Positions 55,672 through 64,000 of a DNA stretch of 64,000 nt are shown piece by piece; within the stretch, counting starts at the first letter, position 1, and each line of letters begins with the position of its first letter. Position numbers and translations under genes: made by a program. This DNA comes from an uncultured Lachnospiraceae bacterium. Lineage in GTDB: Bacteria; Bacillota; Clostridia; Lachnospirales; Lachnospiraceae. The notes beneath the pieces were generated by a model. That model was not told the origin of the DNA. It saw only the letters and a list, made by a program, of their open reading frames with translations, and did no database searches. The stretch lies in contig CANPUE010000004.1 of the NCBI GenBank assembly GCA_947577185.1, positions 1 to 64,000 on the forward strand. The letters run 5' to 3'.

Positions 55672-57027
55672 TTACACAAAAAACGATATGATAAGCGCTA
55701 CCGCAAATCCCACGACGCCGACCAGAGTCTCCATGATCGTCCATGTTTTCAGCGTCGTCTTTTCATCCAGTCCGACCAGAGACTTTACAAGCCAGAAACC
55801 GGAATCATTGAAATGCGAACATACCGTCGCACCGCCTGCCACTGCCGCTGTCACGCAGGCAAGATACATGGGGGAATAATCCGCGATCCCCGGCATCGCC
55901 GCAATAATACCTGCCGCCATCGTCATTGCCACTGTTGCGGACCCTACACAGATCCTGACCATAGCCGCCACCAGGAACGCAACCAGTACCATCGGAAGGT
56001 TTGCCGATGCCACCGCGTTGCCGATCACATCTCCGAGTCCCGAATATTGAAGCATGTAACGCAGCACGCCGCCGCAGGCTGTTACAAGGAGAATCAGGCC
56101 TGTCGGTTCAAGTGATTTCGTCATGACCTTTTCCAGTTCAGCTAACGTATAGCCATGTTTTGTCCCCAGCAGGAACATTGCCGCCAGAGTGGCAAGAAGC
56201 AACGCCATAAACGGCTGGCCTAAAAAGCTTAATACGGGTTCTACACCGGACAGCGCCGGGATCACCCCTGCCAGAGATTTCAAGACAATGAGCACGAGCG
56301 GGATCAGAATGATGCCGACCACCGTTCCAAAGCCCGGAAGTTTTGATTCGTCAAAGTCTTCCTGATTCGCAACATGCTCCGGAACCGGAACATCATATTT
56401 CCTGCCGCAGACAGCGCCCCAGATGGGTCCTGCCACAATCATTGCGCAGACACCGCAAAAAACGCCCACCAGAATAACCCAGCCAAGATCAACATTCAGC
56501 ATGGTTGCAACCAGTACCGGCCCCGGTGTCGGCGGTATATACGCATGCCCGACCGCAAGACCGGCAAGCAGCGGAACCGCATAAAACAGTGATGATCTTC
56601 TTGTTCTCTTTGCAAGGGAAAATGCCAGCGGGATCAGGATGATCAGTCCTGCATCGAAAAAGACAGGCATCGCGATGACAAGTCCCGTGATGCCGAGCGC
56701 CCACGCCGCCTTTTTATCCCCAAACCGCTTCACCATCGTGACTGCAAGCGTCTGTGCACCGCCTGAGGCTTCCAATATGGCCCCGAACATGGAGCCGAGT
56801 CCTACTAAAAGCGCGATTCCCTGCAGTGTATTGCCAATTCCATCATTAACTGCCGTTACAATATCCCCAAAGGACATCCCCGCGATCAGTCCGATCGTAA
56901 CTGCCCCGATCAGGATCGAAAGCATTGCATGAATCTTAAATTTAATGATTAACAGTAAAAGTATCGCAAGTCCTATCAATGCCGCTATGATAAGTCTTGT
57001 AGAGTCGAGAGCTGCCGTTTCTCCCAT
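55672..57027 (-). CDS. GntP-family permease (gluconate/sugar-acid uptake)
   Basis: A 451-residue transporter with about twelve hydrophobic segments. The GntP family signatures are visible: FGAILEASGGAQTLAVTMV, MPVFFDAGLIILIPLAFSLAKRTRRS, HAYIPPTPGPVLVATMLNVDLGWV and SHFNDSGFWLVKSLVGL. It imports gluconate or a related acid with protons. The start at 57027 has GAAGGAGG eight bases upstream; the two earlier in-frame ATGs lie within that site. It probably forms a unit with the dehydratase gene 70 bases downstream. Confidence 0.93.
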   Translation of the reverse strand: MGETAALDSTRLIIAALIGLAILLLLIIKFKIHAMLSILIGAVTIGLIAGMSFGDIVTAVNDGIGNTLQGIALLVGLGSMFGAILEASGGAQTLAVTMVKRFGDKKAAWALGITGLVIAMPVFFDAGLIILIPLAFSLAKRTRRSSLFYAVPLLAGLAVGHAYIPPTPGPVLVATMLNVDLGWVILVGVFCGVCAMIVAGPIWGAVCGRKYDVPVPEHVANQEDFDESKLPGFGTVVGIILIPLVLIVLKSLAGVIPALSGVEPVLSFLGQPFMALLLATLAAMFLLGTKHGYTLAELEKVMTKSLEPTGLILLVTACGGVLRYMLQYSGLGDVIGNAVASANLPMVLVAFLVAAMVRICVGSATVAMTMAAGIIAAMPGIADYSPMYLACVTAAVAGGATVCSHFNDSGFWLVKSLVGLDEKTTLKTWTIMETLVGVVGFAVALIISFFV

Positions 57028-57058
57028 TATCATATCCTCCTTCAACATTTTTTGAATT

Positions 57059-57138
57059 CGTCATATACGTATGACGTCCGATGTATGCTGATTAATTATA
57101 CTATTTTGTGCATTTTGTTTCAATACATCTGATGTATT
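57059..57138 (-). promoter_or_regulatory. Promoter and two candidate operators before the GntP gene
   Basis: Minus strand TTGAAA (57123-57118), 17-base spacer, TATAAT (57100-57095). Downstream of the start lies the perfect palindrome CGTCATA-TACG-TATGACG (57059-57076). Upstream, over the -35 edge, is AATACATC-t-GATGTATT (57122-57138). A third half-like CCGATGTATG occurs at 57078-57087. They fit binding by the adjacent FadR-type regulator. Confidence 0.65.
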
Positions 57139-57237
57139 TCCCGAACTTTCTCCAAATAGCACAAAAAATGGAGGTTTTCTTTTGAAATATCATGTTTTTA
57201 TTGTGCAGTTTAACTATATCAGGCATTTTCTCAACGG

Positions 57238-57987
57238 TCAGCTTTGGCTTGCGCCGTCATTTTCAGGATCTCTCTCATTCCCTTTTCGTATGATCTCTTC
57301 TTTCATCTTGATTAACATCTGACGATTGTAGGTCAGATGCATGATCATAGCGCACCTTGCTCCGACAGAATCCCCTTTGTCGATTGCTTCCTGAACGGCC
57401 CGGTGCGTCTGGATCGTCTCTTCCATCAGCTTACGGTGCGTCAGATTGACGAAAGTCGCCACTGCAGTCTGAATAATGGGAAGAAGCTGTTCCACGACAC
57501 GGTTCCTGCTGCACCGCGCAATGCAGGTATGAAATTCCACGTCCATTTTCGTGTGGTCTTTTCCGGCCAGATACAGCTCTTCTGTCTTATCACAGAGTCT
57601 CTTCAGTTCTTCTTTTTCTTCCGGCGATGCATACTCGCTCGCAAGAGCGGCAATTTCCGGCTCCAGCATCAGGCGCACCTCGAAAAGTTCCAGCGCAAGC
57701 TTATATTTATCCGTAAATTTTTCCAGTCCCAGCGGATCGTTTTCCGCACCGCTTGTACTGACCACATATGTGCCGGACCCTCTGCGCACTTCCAGGATTC
57801 CCTTTGTCGCCAGACTTTTTACCGCTTCCCGTATCGTACTCCTTCCAACGCCGAAGCGCTGTGCAAGCTCGTATTCGTTGGGAATCTTTTCTCCGATGCC
57901 GACAGGCTCCTGCAGAATATAGTTCATCAATTCCTGCTCGATCTGCGGCGCAAGCAGTTTTTGGTTCATTTTTTCTATCTGATACAT
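57238..57987 (-). CDS. FadR/GntR-family transcriptional regulator
   Basis: A 249-residue regulator. The N-terminal winged helix (about 10-75) has IPNEYELAQRFGVGRSTIREAVKSLATKGILEVRRGSGTYVV, a full GntR signature. The C-terminal helical FCD domain (about 90-230) carries the metal-binding residues in MDVEFHTCIARCSRN, RAVQEAIDKGD and H near the end of MIMHLTYNRQML. It probably responds to a sugar acid and controls the GntP-dehydratase genes through the palindromes at 57059-57138. Confidence 0.92.
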   Translation of the reverse strand: MYQIEKMNQKLLAPQIEQELMNYILQEPVGIGEKIPNEYELAQRFGVGRSTIREAVKSLATKGILEVRRGSGTYVVSTSGAENDPLGLEKFTDKYKLALELFEVRLMLEPEIAALASEYASPEEKEELKRLCDKTEELYLAGKDHTKMDVEFHTCIARCSRNRVVEQLLPIIQTAVATFVNLTHRKLMEETIQTHRAVQEAIDKGDSVGARCAMIMHLTYNRQMLIKMKEEIIRKGNERDPENDGASQS

Positions 57988-58256
57988 ATCTGCTCCTTTT
58001 TATGTTTATGTATTTTCCGCATATTTATACACTGTCTGATTCGTCTGTTTTACATAAGACATCATACCATTTTAAGAGGCTGTTTTCAATCATTCCCATC
58101 TTTTCAGATTATATAAAATATATAAAAAAACTTAAAAGTATATAAAACAGCTTTCAGGGGAATTGACAGTGCCGCTTTTAAAACGTATCATAGATTTTGA
58201 TACAAAAAAAGAACCATTCAGATCAGATTCATCAAGGGAAGGAAGTGCTAAAAATT

Positions 58257-59060
58257 ATGTCAACCCAGATGTCTATGCATGGAGAAATCAAAGAACAACA
58301 CCAGAAAATGAAAGATATGACGCTGAAGGGAAAATTCTCTTATTTCTGGTACTATTACAGGATGCATACTCTCGTCATCCTGTTTGTCACAGCGCTGACC
58401 GCTGTATTTATTTACCAGGTCACCCATAATAAAGATTACGCCTTCTACGCTGTGGTAATGAATGCCGATACCAGCCGGATCAATGACGTGGAATGGTGTG
58501 ACGCGTTTGCCGAGTATGCGCAGATCGATACCGACGAGTTTTCGCTTGCTCTGGACACTTCCTTTATGTATTCTTCCACCGATATCAGTCAGTATTCTAT
58601 TTCCAGCATGGAAAAGCTGCTGGTGATGGTACAGACCAGACAAATCGATGTGATCACGGCGGATACAGAAGCTTTTGAAAACTATGCGCAGAACGAACTT
58701 TTCCTGAATCTGGAGACTGCCCTTCCAAAAGACGTTTTGGAAAAGTATAAAGACTACTTATATTATACGGATGCGTCCACTTTCGGCGCCAGTGACGCTG
58801 CGTACGAGGCCGGGACAGAACCGCCGGATCCGGCACAATATGTCATCGATCATCACGACCCTTCTTCTATGGAAAAACCGGTTCCTGTAGGCATTTATCT
58901 CCCGGCGGGAAGCAGGCTGTCGGAAACCGGCTGCTATGAATATCTGGAACTTAATGAAACCACTTATCAGGGCTATCCGTCAGAGGCCGTTCTCGGAATC
59001 CCTGTCACATGCGAACATTTAGATACCGTTCTCCAGTTCCTGTCTTTTCTGGAAGCATAA
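58257..59060 (+). CDS. Membrane-anchored protein of unknown function
   Basis: A 267-residue protein with one transmembrane helix (about residues 38-60, MHTLVILFVTALTAVFIYQ) and an extracytoplasmic domain with TDISQYSISSMEKLLVMVQTRQIDVITADTEAFENYA, where the middle part resembles a ligand-binding-type alpha/beta protein. The start at 58257 (MSTQMSMHG) has AAGGAAG about 14 bases upstream; an earlier in-frame ATG exists at 58197. It stands alone and converges with gatB. I do not recognise a family. Confidence 0.65.
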   Translation: MSTQMSMHGEIKEQHQKMKDMTLKGKFSYFWYYYRMHTLVILFVTALTAVFIYQVTHNKDYAFYAVVMNADTSRINDVEWCDAFAEYAQIDTDEFSLALDTSFMYSSTDISQYSISSMEKLLVMVQTRQIDVITADTEAFENYAQNELFLNLETALPKDVLEKYKDYLYYTDASTFGASDAAYEAGTEPPDPAQYVIDHHDPSSMEKPVPVGIYLPAGSRLSETGCYEYLELNETTYQGYPSEAVLGIPVTCEHLDTVLQFLSFLEA

Positions 59061-59111
59061 CACTTCCGGAAAAGACAGATCTGCCGCAGAAGCCGTTTTT
59101 CGCTCAGCGTC

Positions 59112-60545
59112 TCACAACAGTTCTTTTAAAAGTCTGTTCACCATACCGGGATCTGCCTTACCTTTCATCGCCTTCATGGTCTGTCCGACGAGAAATCCGA
59201 ATGCTTTCTCTTTCCCACTATGATAATCGTTCACAGACTGCGGGTTTGCCGCGATGACTTCCGCTGCGGTCCTGCGCAGAGCCCCCTCATCGTTAACAGT
59301 CTTCAATCCCTTTTCCTCCACATAATGGGCAGGATCAATGTCCTGTTCAAACATCACCTCAAAAACCTCTTTGGCGACCGCGTTATTGACCGCCTTACTC
59401 TCCACAAGCCCGATCAGTTTCGCGAGATTCTCCGGGGAAAAACATAAATCTTCCGCATCCGTTCCTTTCTCTTTCATCAGGCGCATCGTCTCACCCATCA
59501 GCCAGTTAGATACTTTCTTGGGCTGCCCGCAGACAGCAACGGTTTCCTCAAACAAATCCGCCATATGCTTTGAACCCGTGATAATATCGATATCATAATC
59601 GGGAATCCCGTATTCCGTCTTGTAACGCCGCATCTTTTCGGTGCGGAACTCCGGCTGCTTTGCCCGGATCTGTGACAGCATCTCATCGCTGATCACCACA
59701 GGCACAAGGTCAGGATCAGGAAAATAGCGATAATCCTGAGCATCCTCTTTGCTGCGCATCGCATAAGATTCTCCTTTCACGTCGTCCCATCTTCTCGTCT
59801 CCTGGATCACGTTTCCTCCCGCTTCCAAAATCTCGATCTGGCGTGCCGCTTCTCCTTCTATGGCTCTGGAGATGGCCTTAAAGGAATTCAGGTTTTTCAT
59901 CTCGGTTCTGGTGCCAAAATCTGCCGCACCCGCTTCTCTGATAGAAAGGTTGACATCGGCCCGCATAGAGCCTTCCTGCAGTTTGCAGTCCGAGGCACCC
60001 AGATACTGGATGATCAGACGCAGCTTCTCCAGACAGGCGATCACCTCTTCAGCGTTTCGCATATCCGGTTCGGATACAATCTCTATCAAAGGCACACCGG
60101 AACGGTTATAATCCACCAATGAGCAGTCCTCCCACTCGTCATGGATGAGTTTCCCGGCATCCTCCTCCATATGAATCTCATGAATCCCGATCGTCTTAGT
60201 GCCCCCCGCCTCCGTTTCGATCTCCACGCCGCCATTTCGGCAGATCGGCAGATAGAGTTGCGAGATCTGATAGTTCTGTGGATTATCCGGGTAAAAATAA
60301 TTTTTTCTGTCAAATTTGCCGTATCTGGTAATCTCACAATTCGTAGCAAGTCCGACCGCAACCGCATATTCCAGCACCTGTTTGTTTAAGACCGGTAAAG
60401 AACCCGGCATTCCGGTACAGACCGGACAGGTATGTGTATTGGGCGCTCCGCCGAATGCCGTCGAACAGCCGCAGAAAATCTTGGTTTTTGTCGCCAGCTC
60501 CACATGTACTTCCAAACCGATGACTGTTTCATATTCTTTTCCCAT
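59112..60545 (-). CDS. gatB: Asp-tRNA(Asn)/Glu-tRNA(Gln) amidotransferase subunit B
   Basis: Kinase and tRNA-binding subunit of GatCAB, which converts misacylated Asp-tRNA(Asn) or Glu-tRNA(Gln). The 477-residue protein shows VIGLEVHVELATKTKIFCGC, CPVCTGMPGSLPVLN, FDRKNYFYPDNPQNYQISQ and, at the C-terminus, the tail-like YqeY domain (about 330-477). The start at 60545 (MGKEYETVIGLE) has GGAGG five bases upstream. It overlaps the end of gatA by 17 bases. Order on the strand is gatC, gatA, gatB. Confidence 0.95.
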   Translation of the reverse strand: MGKEYETVIGLEVHVELATKTKIFCGCSTAFGGAPNTHTCPVCTGMPGSLPVLNKQVLEYAVAVGLATNCEITRYGKFDRKNYFYPDNPQNYQISQLYLPICRNGGVEIETEAGGTKTIGIHEIHMEEDAGKLIHDEWEDCSLVDYNRSGVPLIEIVSEPDMRNAEEVIACLEKLRLIIQYLGASDCKLQEGSMRADVNLSIREAGAADFGTRTEMKNLNSFKAISRAIEGEAARQIEILEAGGNVIQETRRWDDVKGESYAMRSKEDAQDYRYFPDPDLVPVVISDEMLSQIRAKQPEFRTEKMRRYKTEYGIPDYDIDIITGSKHMADLFEETVAVCGQPKKVSNWLMGETMRLMKEKGTDAEDLCFSPENLAKLIGLVESKAVNNAVAKEVFEVMFEQDIDPAHYVEEKGLKTVNDEGALRRTAAEVIAANPQSVNDYHSGKEKAFGFLVGQTMKAMKGKADPGMVNRLLKELL

Positions 60546-62010
60546 TTTTTCCTCCATTCCCAGGCATCCCAAATTCCCCTCTTGCTTTTTCGTATGCATA
60601 GGCCGTCTGTATCAGTTTCTTTTCCTGAAAACAGTCTGCGATAAACTGTACTCCGATCGGAAGCCCTTCCTTATTTTTTCCGCAGGGAACGCTGATGCCC
60701 GGTGCTCCGGCAAGGTTGACGGCGATTGTATAAATATCTCCCAGATACATCCTGATGGGATCGACAAGGCTCTCTCCGATTCCGGGCGCCGCAGCGGGTG
60801 CCACAGGCCCCAGGATGATATCATATTTTGCAAACGCCTCGTCAAATGCCTTCCTGATCAGTGCCTTCACCTTCAGCGCTTTGAGATAATAGGCATCGTA
60901 ATAACCGGAACTCAATACAAAAGATCCCAGCATGATACGCCGTTTTACTTCCTCTCCAAAGCCTTCGGAGCGGGTTTTTCTGTACATGTTGTGGAGTCCT
61001 TCATAGTCCTTTGTCCTGTAGCCATACTTGATGCCGTCAAAGCGTTCCAGATTGGAACTGGCCTCAGCCGCCGCGATCGTGTAATAAGCCGGTATCGCAT
61101 AATCCACAAGACTTAAATCGAACCATTCCACTATGGCACCTTTTTCTTCCAGCATTTTGGCCGCCTGAAGGACGGCGTCTTTCACTTCCTGATCCAGCCC
61201 CTCCCCAAAATAGTCTCTGGGAATGCCGATTCTCATCCCCGCCGCATCATCGACCAGTGCGGCCATATAATCCGTCTCCTTCACCGACGCAGAAGTGGAA
61301 TCCTTCTCGTCATGTGATACGATCGTCTCCAAAACCGCCGCGCAGTCCGTAACGTCCTTTGCAAGCGGCCCGATCTGATCTAAAGAAGATCCGTAAGCGA
61401 TCAGTCCATAGCGGGATACGGTCCCGTAAGTGGGTTTCATGCCGACCACGCCGCAGAAGGCGGCCGGCTGTCTGATCGATCCCCCGGTGTCGGAGCCAAG
61501 CGCATAGAAGCATTCTCCGGCCGCAACAGCTGCCGCCGATCCGCCGGAGGAACCTCCCGGCACATGGGCCGGGTTCCATGGATTCCTCGTGGCACCAAAC
61601 GCCGATGTCTCTGTGGTCGATCCCATGGCAAACTCATCCATATTAGTCTTTCCAAGCATGACCGCCCCGGCCTTTTGCAGATTCAGGACTGCCTGCGCGG
61701 AATAAGGCGGCACAAAATTACGCAGTATCCTTGAAGCGCAGGTAGTACGCATCCCCTGGGTGCAGATATTGTCTTTCACCGCCATCGGCACGCCGGCGAG
61801 CGGCCCGTTCAGCTTTCCGGCCTCAATCTCCCGCTGGACTTCCTGTGCACGCGCGAGTGCACTTTTTTTATCAATCGTCACATAGCAGTGGAAGCGTTCT
61901 TCTTTCTCCTCAATCTGTGAAAACGATTCCTGTACCGCCTCCACTGCTGTTGTTCTTCCCTGTTTGATCGCTGCAGAAAGCTCTGCCGCAGTCATTGTAA
62001 GCAGACTCAT
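60529..62010 (-). CDS. gatA: Asp-tRNA(Asn)/Glu-tRNA(Gln) amidotransferase subunit A
   Basis: Amidase subunit that supplies ammonia from glutamine. The 493-residue protein has the Ser-cisSer-Lys catalytic motifs: Lys in AVKDNICTQG, and GGSSGGSAAAVAAGECFYALGSDTGGSIRQPAAFCG (about residues 150-185). The start at 62010 (MSLLTMTAAEL) has AAGGAG upstream; the frame to 62109 extends over the gatC end. It lies 46 bases after gatC. Confidence 0.95.
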   Translation of the reverse strand: MSLLTMTAAELSAAIKQGRTTAVEAVQESFSQIEEKEERFHCYVTIDKKSALARAQEVQREIEAGKLNGPLAGVPMAVKDNICTQGMRTTCASRILRNFVPPYSAQAVLNLQKAGAVMLGKTNMDEFAMGSTTETSAFGATRNPWNPAHVPGGSSGGSAAAVAAGECFYALGSDTGGSIRQPAAFCGVVGMKPTYGTVSRYGLIAYGSSLDQIGPLAKDVTDCAAVLETIVSHDEKDSTSASVKETDYMAALVDDAAGMRIGIPRDYFGEGLDQEVKDAVLQAAKMLEEKGAIVEWFDLSLVDYAIPAYYTIAAAEASSNLERFDGIKYGYRTKDYEGLHNMYRKTRSEGFGEEVKRRIMLGSFVLSSGYYDAYYLKALKVKALIRKAFDEAFAKYDIILGPVAPAAAPGIGESLVDPIRMYLGDIYTIAVNLAGAPGISVPCGKNKEGLPIGVQFIADCFQEKKLIQTAYAYEKARGEFGMPGNGGKNGKRI

Positions 62011-62056
62011 CTTTCTCCTTGCTCCTTTCCTGACAGAAGTCTTATCGGTAATCGTT

Positions 62057-62350
62057 CTATACGATCGTCCGCGGAACCATGAACATCCCGTCTTTTTGTT
62101 CCGGTGCATTTGCCAATAACTGTTCTCTTATGTCAGAGTTTGTCACAATATCTTCGCGAAATACATTCTGTACCGGGAACACATGAGACATCGGTTCCAC
62201 ACCATCCGTGTCCAGTTCGTTCAGTTTATCGATATAATCCAGCATGCGCCCCATCTCGCTTTTCGCCCGCTCCCTTTCTTCCTCAGAAAGCTCCAGTTTC
62301 GCCAGAAGTCCTACATAATCGATCGTTTCATCCGTGATCACATTTGCCAT
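62057..62350 (-). CDS. gatC: Asp-tRNA(Asn)/Glu-tRNA(Gln) amidotransferase subunit C
   Basis: Small stabilising subunit of GatCAB. The 97-residue protein has the typical [54 protein letters not shown]. The first gene of gatCAB, 43 bases after the AspRS gene on the same strand. The size fits the family. Confidence 0.93.
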   Translation of the reverse strand: MANVITDETIDYVGLLAKLELSEEERERAKSEMGRMLDYIDKLNELDTDGVEPMSHVFPVQNVFREDIVTNSDIREQLLANAPEQKDGMFMVPRTIV

Positions 62351-62393
62351 ATTGACCCCTTTTCCTTTCTCATGATTTTATTTTACTTCCACG

Positions 62394-64000
62394 TTATCTT
62401 ATCTTAATATGCGCTTCCCTGAGCTGCTGCTCCGTCACATCATTCGGCGCGCCGCACATAAAGTCCTGTGCGGTCCCGCTCATCGGAAAGGCAATGACTT
62501 CTCTGATGTTCTCTTCTCCCCGCAGCAGCATGATCATGCGGTCGATCCCCGGCGCCATCCCCGCATGCGGCGGCGCACCAAACTGGAAAGCATTGTATAG
62601 CGCTCCGAATTTATTTTTCAGCGTCTCCTCATCATATCCGGCGATCGCGAAGGCTTTGACCATAATGTCCATATCGTGGTTACGGACAGCGCCGGAAGAA
62701 AGTTCCACACCATTGCACACAATATCATACTGATAAGCAAGGATTTCCAACGGGTCTTTCGTCTCTAATGCTTCCAGACCGCCCTGCGGCATGGAAAACG
62801 GGTTGTGCGTAAATTCGATCCGCTTCGTCTCCGGACTGTATTCATACATCGGGAAATCATTCACATAGCAGAAGCGGAACGCATTTTTTTCAAGCAGATC
62901 GAGCTTTGTGCCCAGCTCCGTGCGCAGCTGTCCCGCGTAGTACGCCGCCCGCGCTTCCTTATCCGCAATGAAAAAGATCGTATCCCCGGCGGACAATCCG
63001 GCTTTCGCCGCAAGCTCCCCTTTCTTCTCTTCCGGAATAAATTTGTCGATCGGTCCTTTATAGGCCAGATCCTGCTCCACTTCAAGATAACCGAGTCCGC
63101 CCATTCCCATATCTGTCGCGAACTTTAACAGTTTTTCATGGAACCCTTTGGACATCTCCTCATGGACTTTAATCGCCCTGACTGTCCTGTTATGGAAGGG
63201 TTTAAACTCACATTCCTGAAAAAATGCTGTCAAATCAATAATTCTCAGCGGATTCCTCAGATCCGGTTTATCCGTTCCAAACTCCAGCACAGCCTGTTTG
63301 TAACTGATCACAGGATAAGGCGCTTTCGTCACCGCATACCCTTGCGGCGCAAATTTTTCAAATGTTTCCGACAGCACTTCCTCTCCGACCCGAAAGACAT
63401 CCTCCTGTGCCGCAAAGCTCATCTCGAAATCCAGCTGATAAAACTCTCCCGGCGAACGGTCGGCACGCGCGTCCTCATCACGAAAACATGGTGCGATCTG
63501 GAAATACCTGTCAAAGCCCGACACCATCAAGAGCTGTTTGTATTGCTGCGGCGCCTGCGGCAGGGCATAAAATTTTCCCTTATGTTTTCTGGACGGCACG
63601 ATATAGTCTCTTGCACCCTCCGGGGAGGAGGCGCACAGAATCGGCGTCTGAATTTCCAGAAATCCCATCTCCGTCATTTTTTCCCGCAGAAAGCTTATGA
63701 CTTTAGAACGAAAGATAATCGCATCCTTTACTTTTTTGTTCCGCAGATCCAGATAACGATATTTCAGTCTGACCTCTTCTCTCGTCTCTTTCGAAGTCAT
63801 GACCTCAAACGGAAGCTGTCTGTACACTTTGCCGAGTATCTCCACCTTGTGTGCCTCCAGTTCGATCGTTCCGGTCAGAATTTTGGGGTTGTAAGTTTCC
63901 TCATCCCTTTTTTCGATCGCGCCTTCCATCGAAACACACATTTCTTTCGACAAACCGTTTAGCAGAGAGGGATCACGCATGACGACCTGTAAAACGCCGT
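62394..64000 (-). CDS. aspS: Aspartyl-tRNA synthetase, 5' end outside the window
   Basis: Class II synthetase that charges tRNA(Asp). The frame is open to the right edge at 64000, so roughly the first 60 residues (the anticodon-binding OB fold start) are missing; the ATG at 63980 is internal. Visible are the flexible EVRLKYRYLDLRNKK, motif 2 APCFRDEDARADRSPGEFYQLDFEMSF, the GAD insertion and the C-terminal motif 3 FGAPPHAGMAPGIDRMIMLLRGEENIREVIAFPM. The motif 2 loop is SPGEFYQLD rather than the more common QPEFTQLD. The link to gatCAB suggests it may also make Asp-tRNA(Asn), which the sequence does not prove. Confidence 0.94.
   Translation of the reverse strand, partial: GVLQVVMRDPSLLNGLSKEMCVSMEGAIEKRDEETYNPKILTGTIELEAHKVEILGKVYRQLPFEVMTSKETREEVRLKYRYLDLRNKKVKDAIIFRSKVISFLREKMTEMGFLEIQTPILCASSPEGARDYIVPSRKHKGKFYALPQAPQQYKQLLMVSGFDRYFQIAPCFRDEDARADRSPGEFYQLDFEMSFAAQEDVFRVGEEVLSETFEKFAPQGYAVTKAPYPVISYKQAVLEFGTDKPDLRNPLRIIDLTAFFQECEFKPFHNRTVRAIKVHEEMSKGFHEKLLKFATDMGMGGLGYLEVEQDLAYKGPIDKFIPEEKKGELAAKAGLSAGDTIFFIADKEARAAYYAGQLRTELGTKLDLLEKNAFRFCYVNDFPMYEYSPETKRIEFTHNPFSMPQGGLEALETKDPLEILAYQYDIVCNGVELSSGAVRNHDMDIMVKAFAIAGYDEETLKNKFGALYNAFQFGAPPHAGMAPGIDRMIMLLRGEENIREVIAFPMSGTAQDFMCGAPNDVTEQQLREAHIKIR

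Overview
The window looks like chromosome of an anaerobic Firmicute of the Lachnospiraceae type (class Clostridia). The evidence is gene content and order: ptb-buk butyrate genes, a TsaB-RimI fusion, a RibU ECF transporter under an FMN riboswitch, a BceRS-BceAB-type module, GatCAB next to AspRS, a separate AICAR transformylase and PurO-type IMP cyclohydrolase, and Clostridia-typical proteins of unknown function (DUF975-like, DUF6715-like, DUF6106-like). Housekeeping DNA is of moderate G+C. Two stretches, about 9.9-10.85 kb and 25.6-28.9 kb, are visibly A+T-richer and look accessory. The species cannot be named from the sequence alone.

Layout. 0-6.1 kb (minus strand): tRNA-Ser(UGA) cut by the window edge, ispD, the t6A genes tsaD, tsaB-rimI and tsaE, RNase Z and small proteins. 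6.3-9.7 kb: a MacB-type ABC exporter operon behind a possible response-regulator-activated promoter. 9.9-10.85 kb: a small degraded toxin locus (a PBECR-like nuclease gene broken by an in-frame stop) and a strongly promoted, terminated, structured small RNA, all flanked by a 20-bp direct repeat. 10.9-19.6 kb: a glycoside-utilisation locus (GH2, AraC regulator, GPH sugar symporter, GH3, LacI regulator) with recognisable operators. 19.8-24.4 kb: two-component system plus peptide-resistance ABC transporter. 24.4-25.6 kb: ribU with FMN riboswitch and terminator.

25.7-28.8 kb: a PD-(D/E)XK nuclease-family gene and a membrane-anchored NACHT NTPase ending in pentapeptide repeats. This is the best candidate in the window for an undescribed system, possibly anti-phage. 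29.0-31.4 kb: tex. 31.7-35.9 kb (plus strand): a chemoreceptor, then an Asn/Tyr/Gly-rich membrane protein, a SprA-like metallopeptidase and a DUF975-like protein. 35.9-42.8 kb: prfB with its programmed frameshift, secA, and a BlaR1/BlaI-type pair. 43.0-45.7 kb: ptb, buk and an HD-domain protein. 45.9-48.9 kb: small genes, including two unusual secreted Cys-rich proteins. 49.0-52.9 kb: purine genes (AICAR transformylase, IMP cyclohydrolase, guaB) interrupted by a 74-bp tandem repeat and three hairpins. 53.0-58.0 kb: an IlvD/Edd dehydratase, a GntP permease and a FadR-type regulator that probably form a sugar-acid locus. 58.3 kb to the end: a membrane protein, then gatB, gatA, gatC and an AspRS gene that runs off the right edge.

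Integration. Most of the window is ordinary chromosome in short operons. The glycoside, sugar-acid and butyrate genes fit a gut fermenter that takes up plant or host sugars. The accessory parts are the broken toxin plus small RNA at 10 kb and the NACHT island at 26-29 kb. All functions are read from sequence motifs and family knowledge; no search was run.
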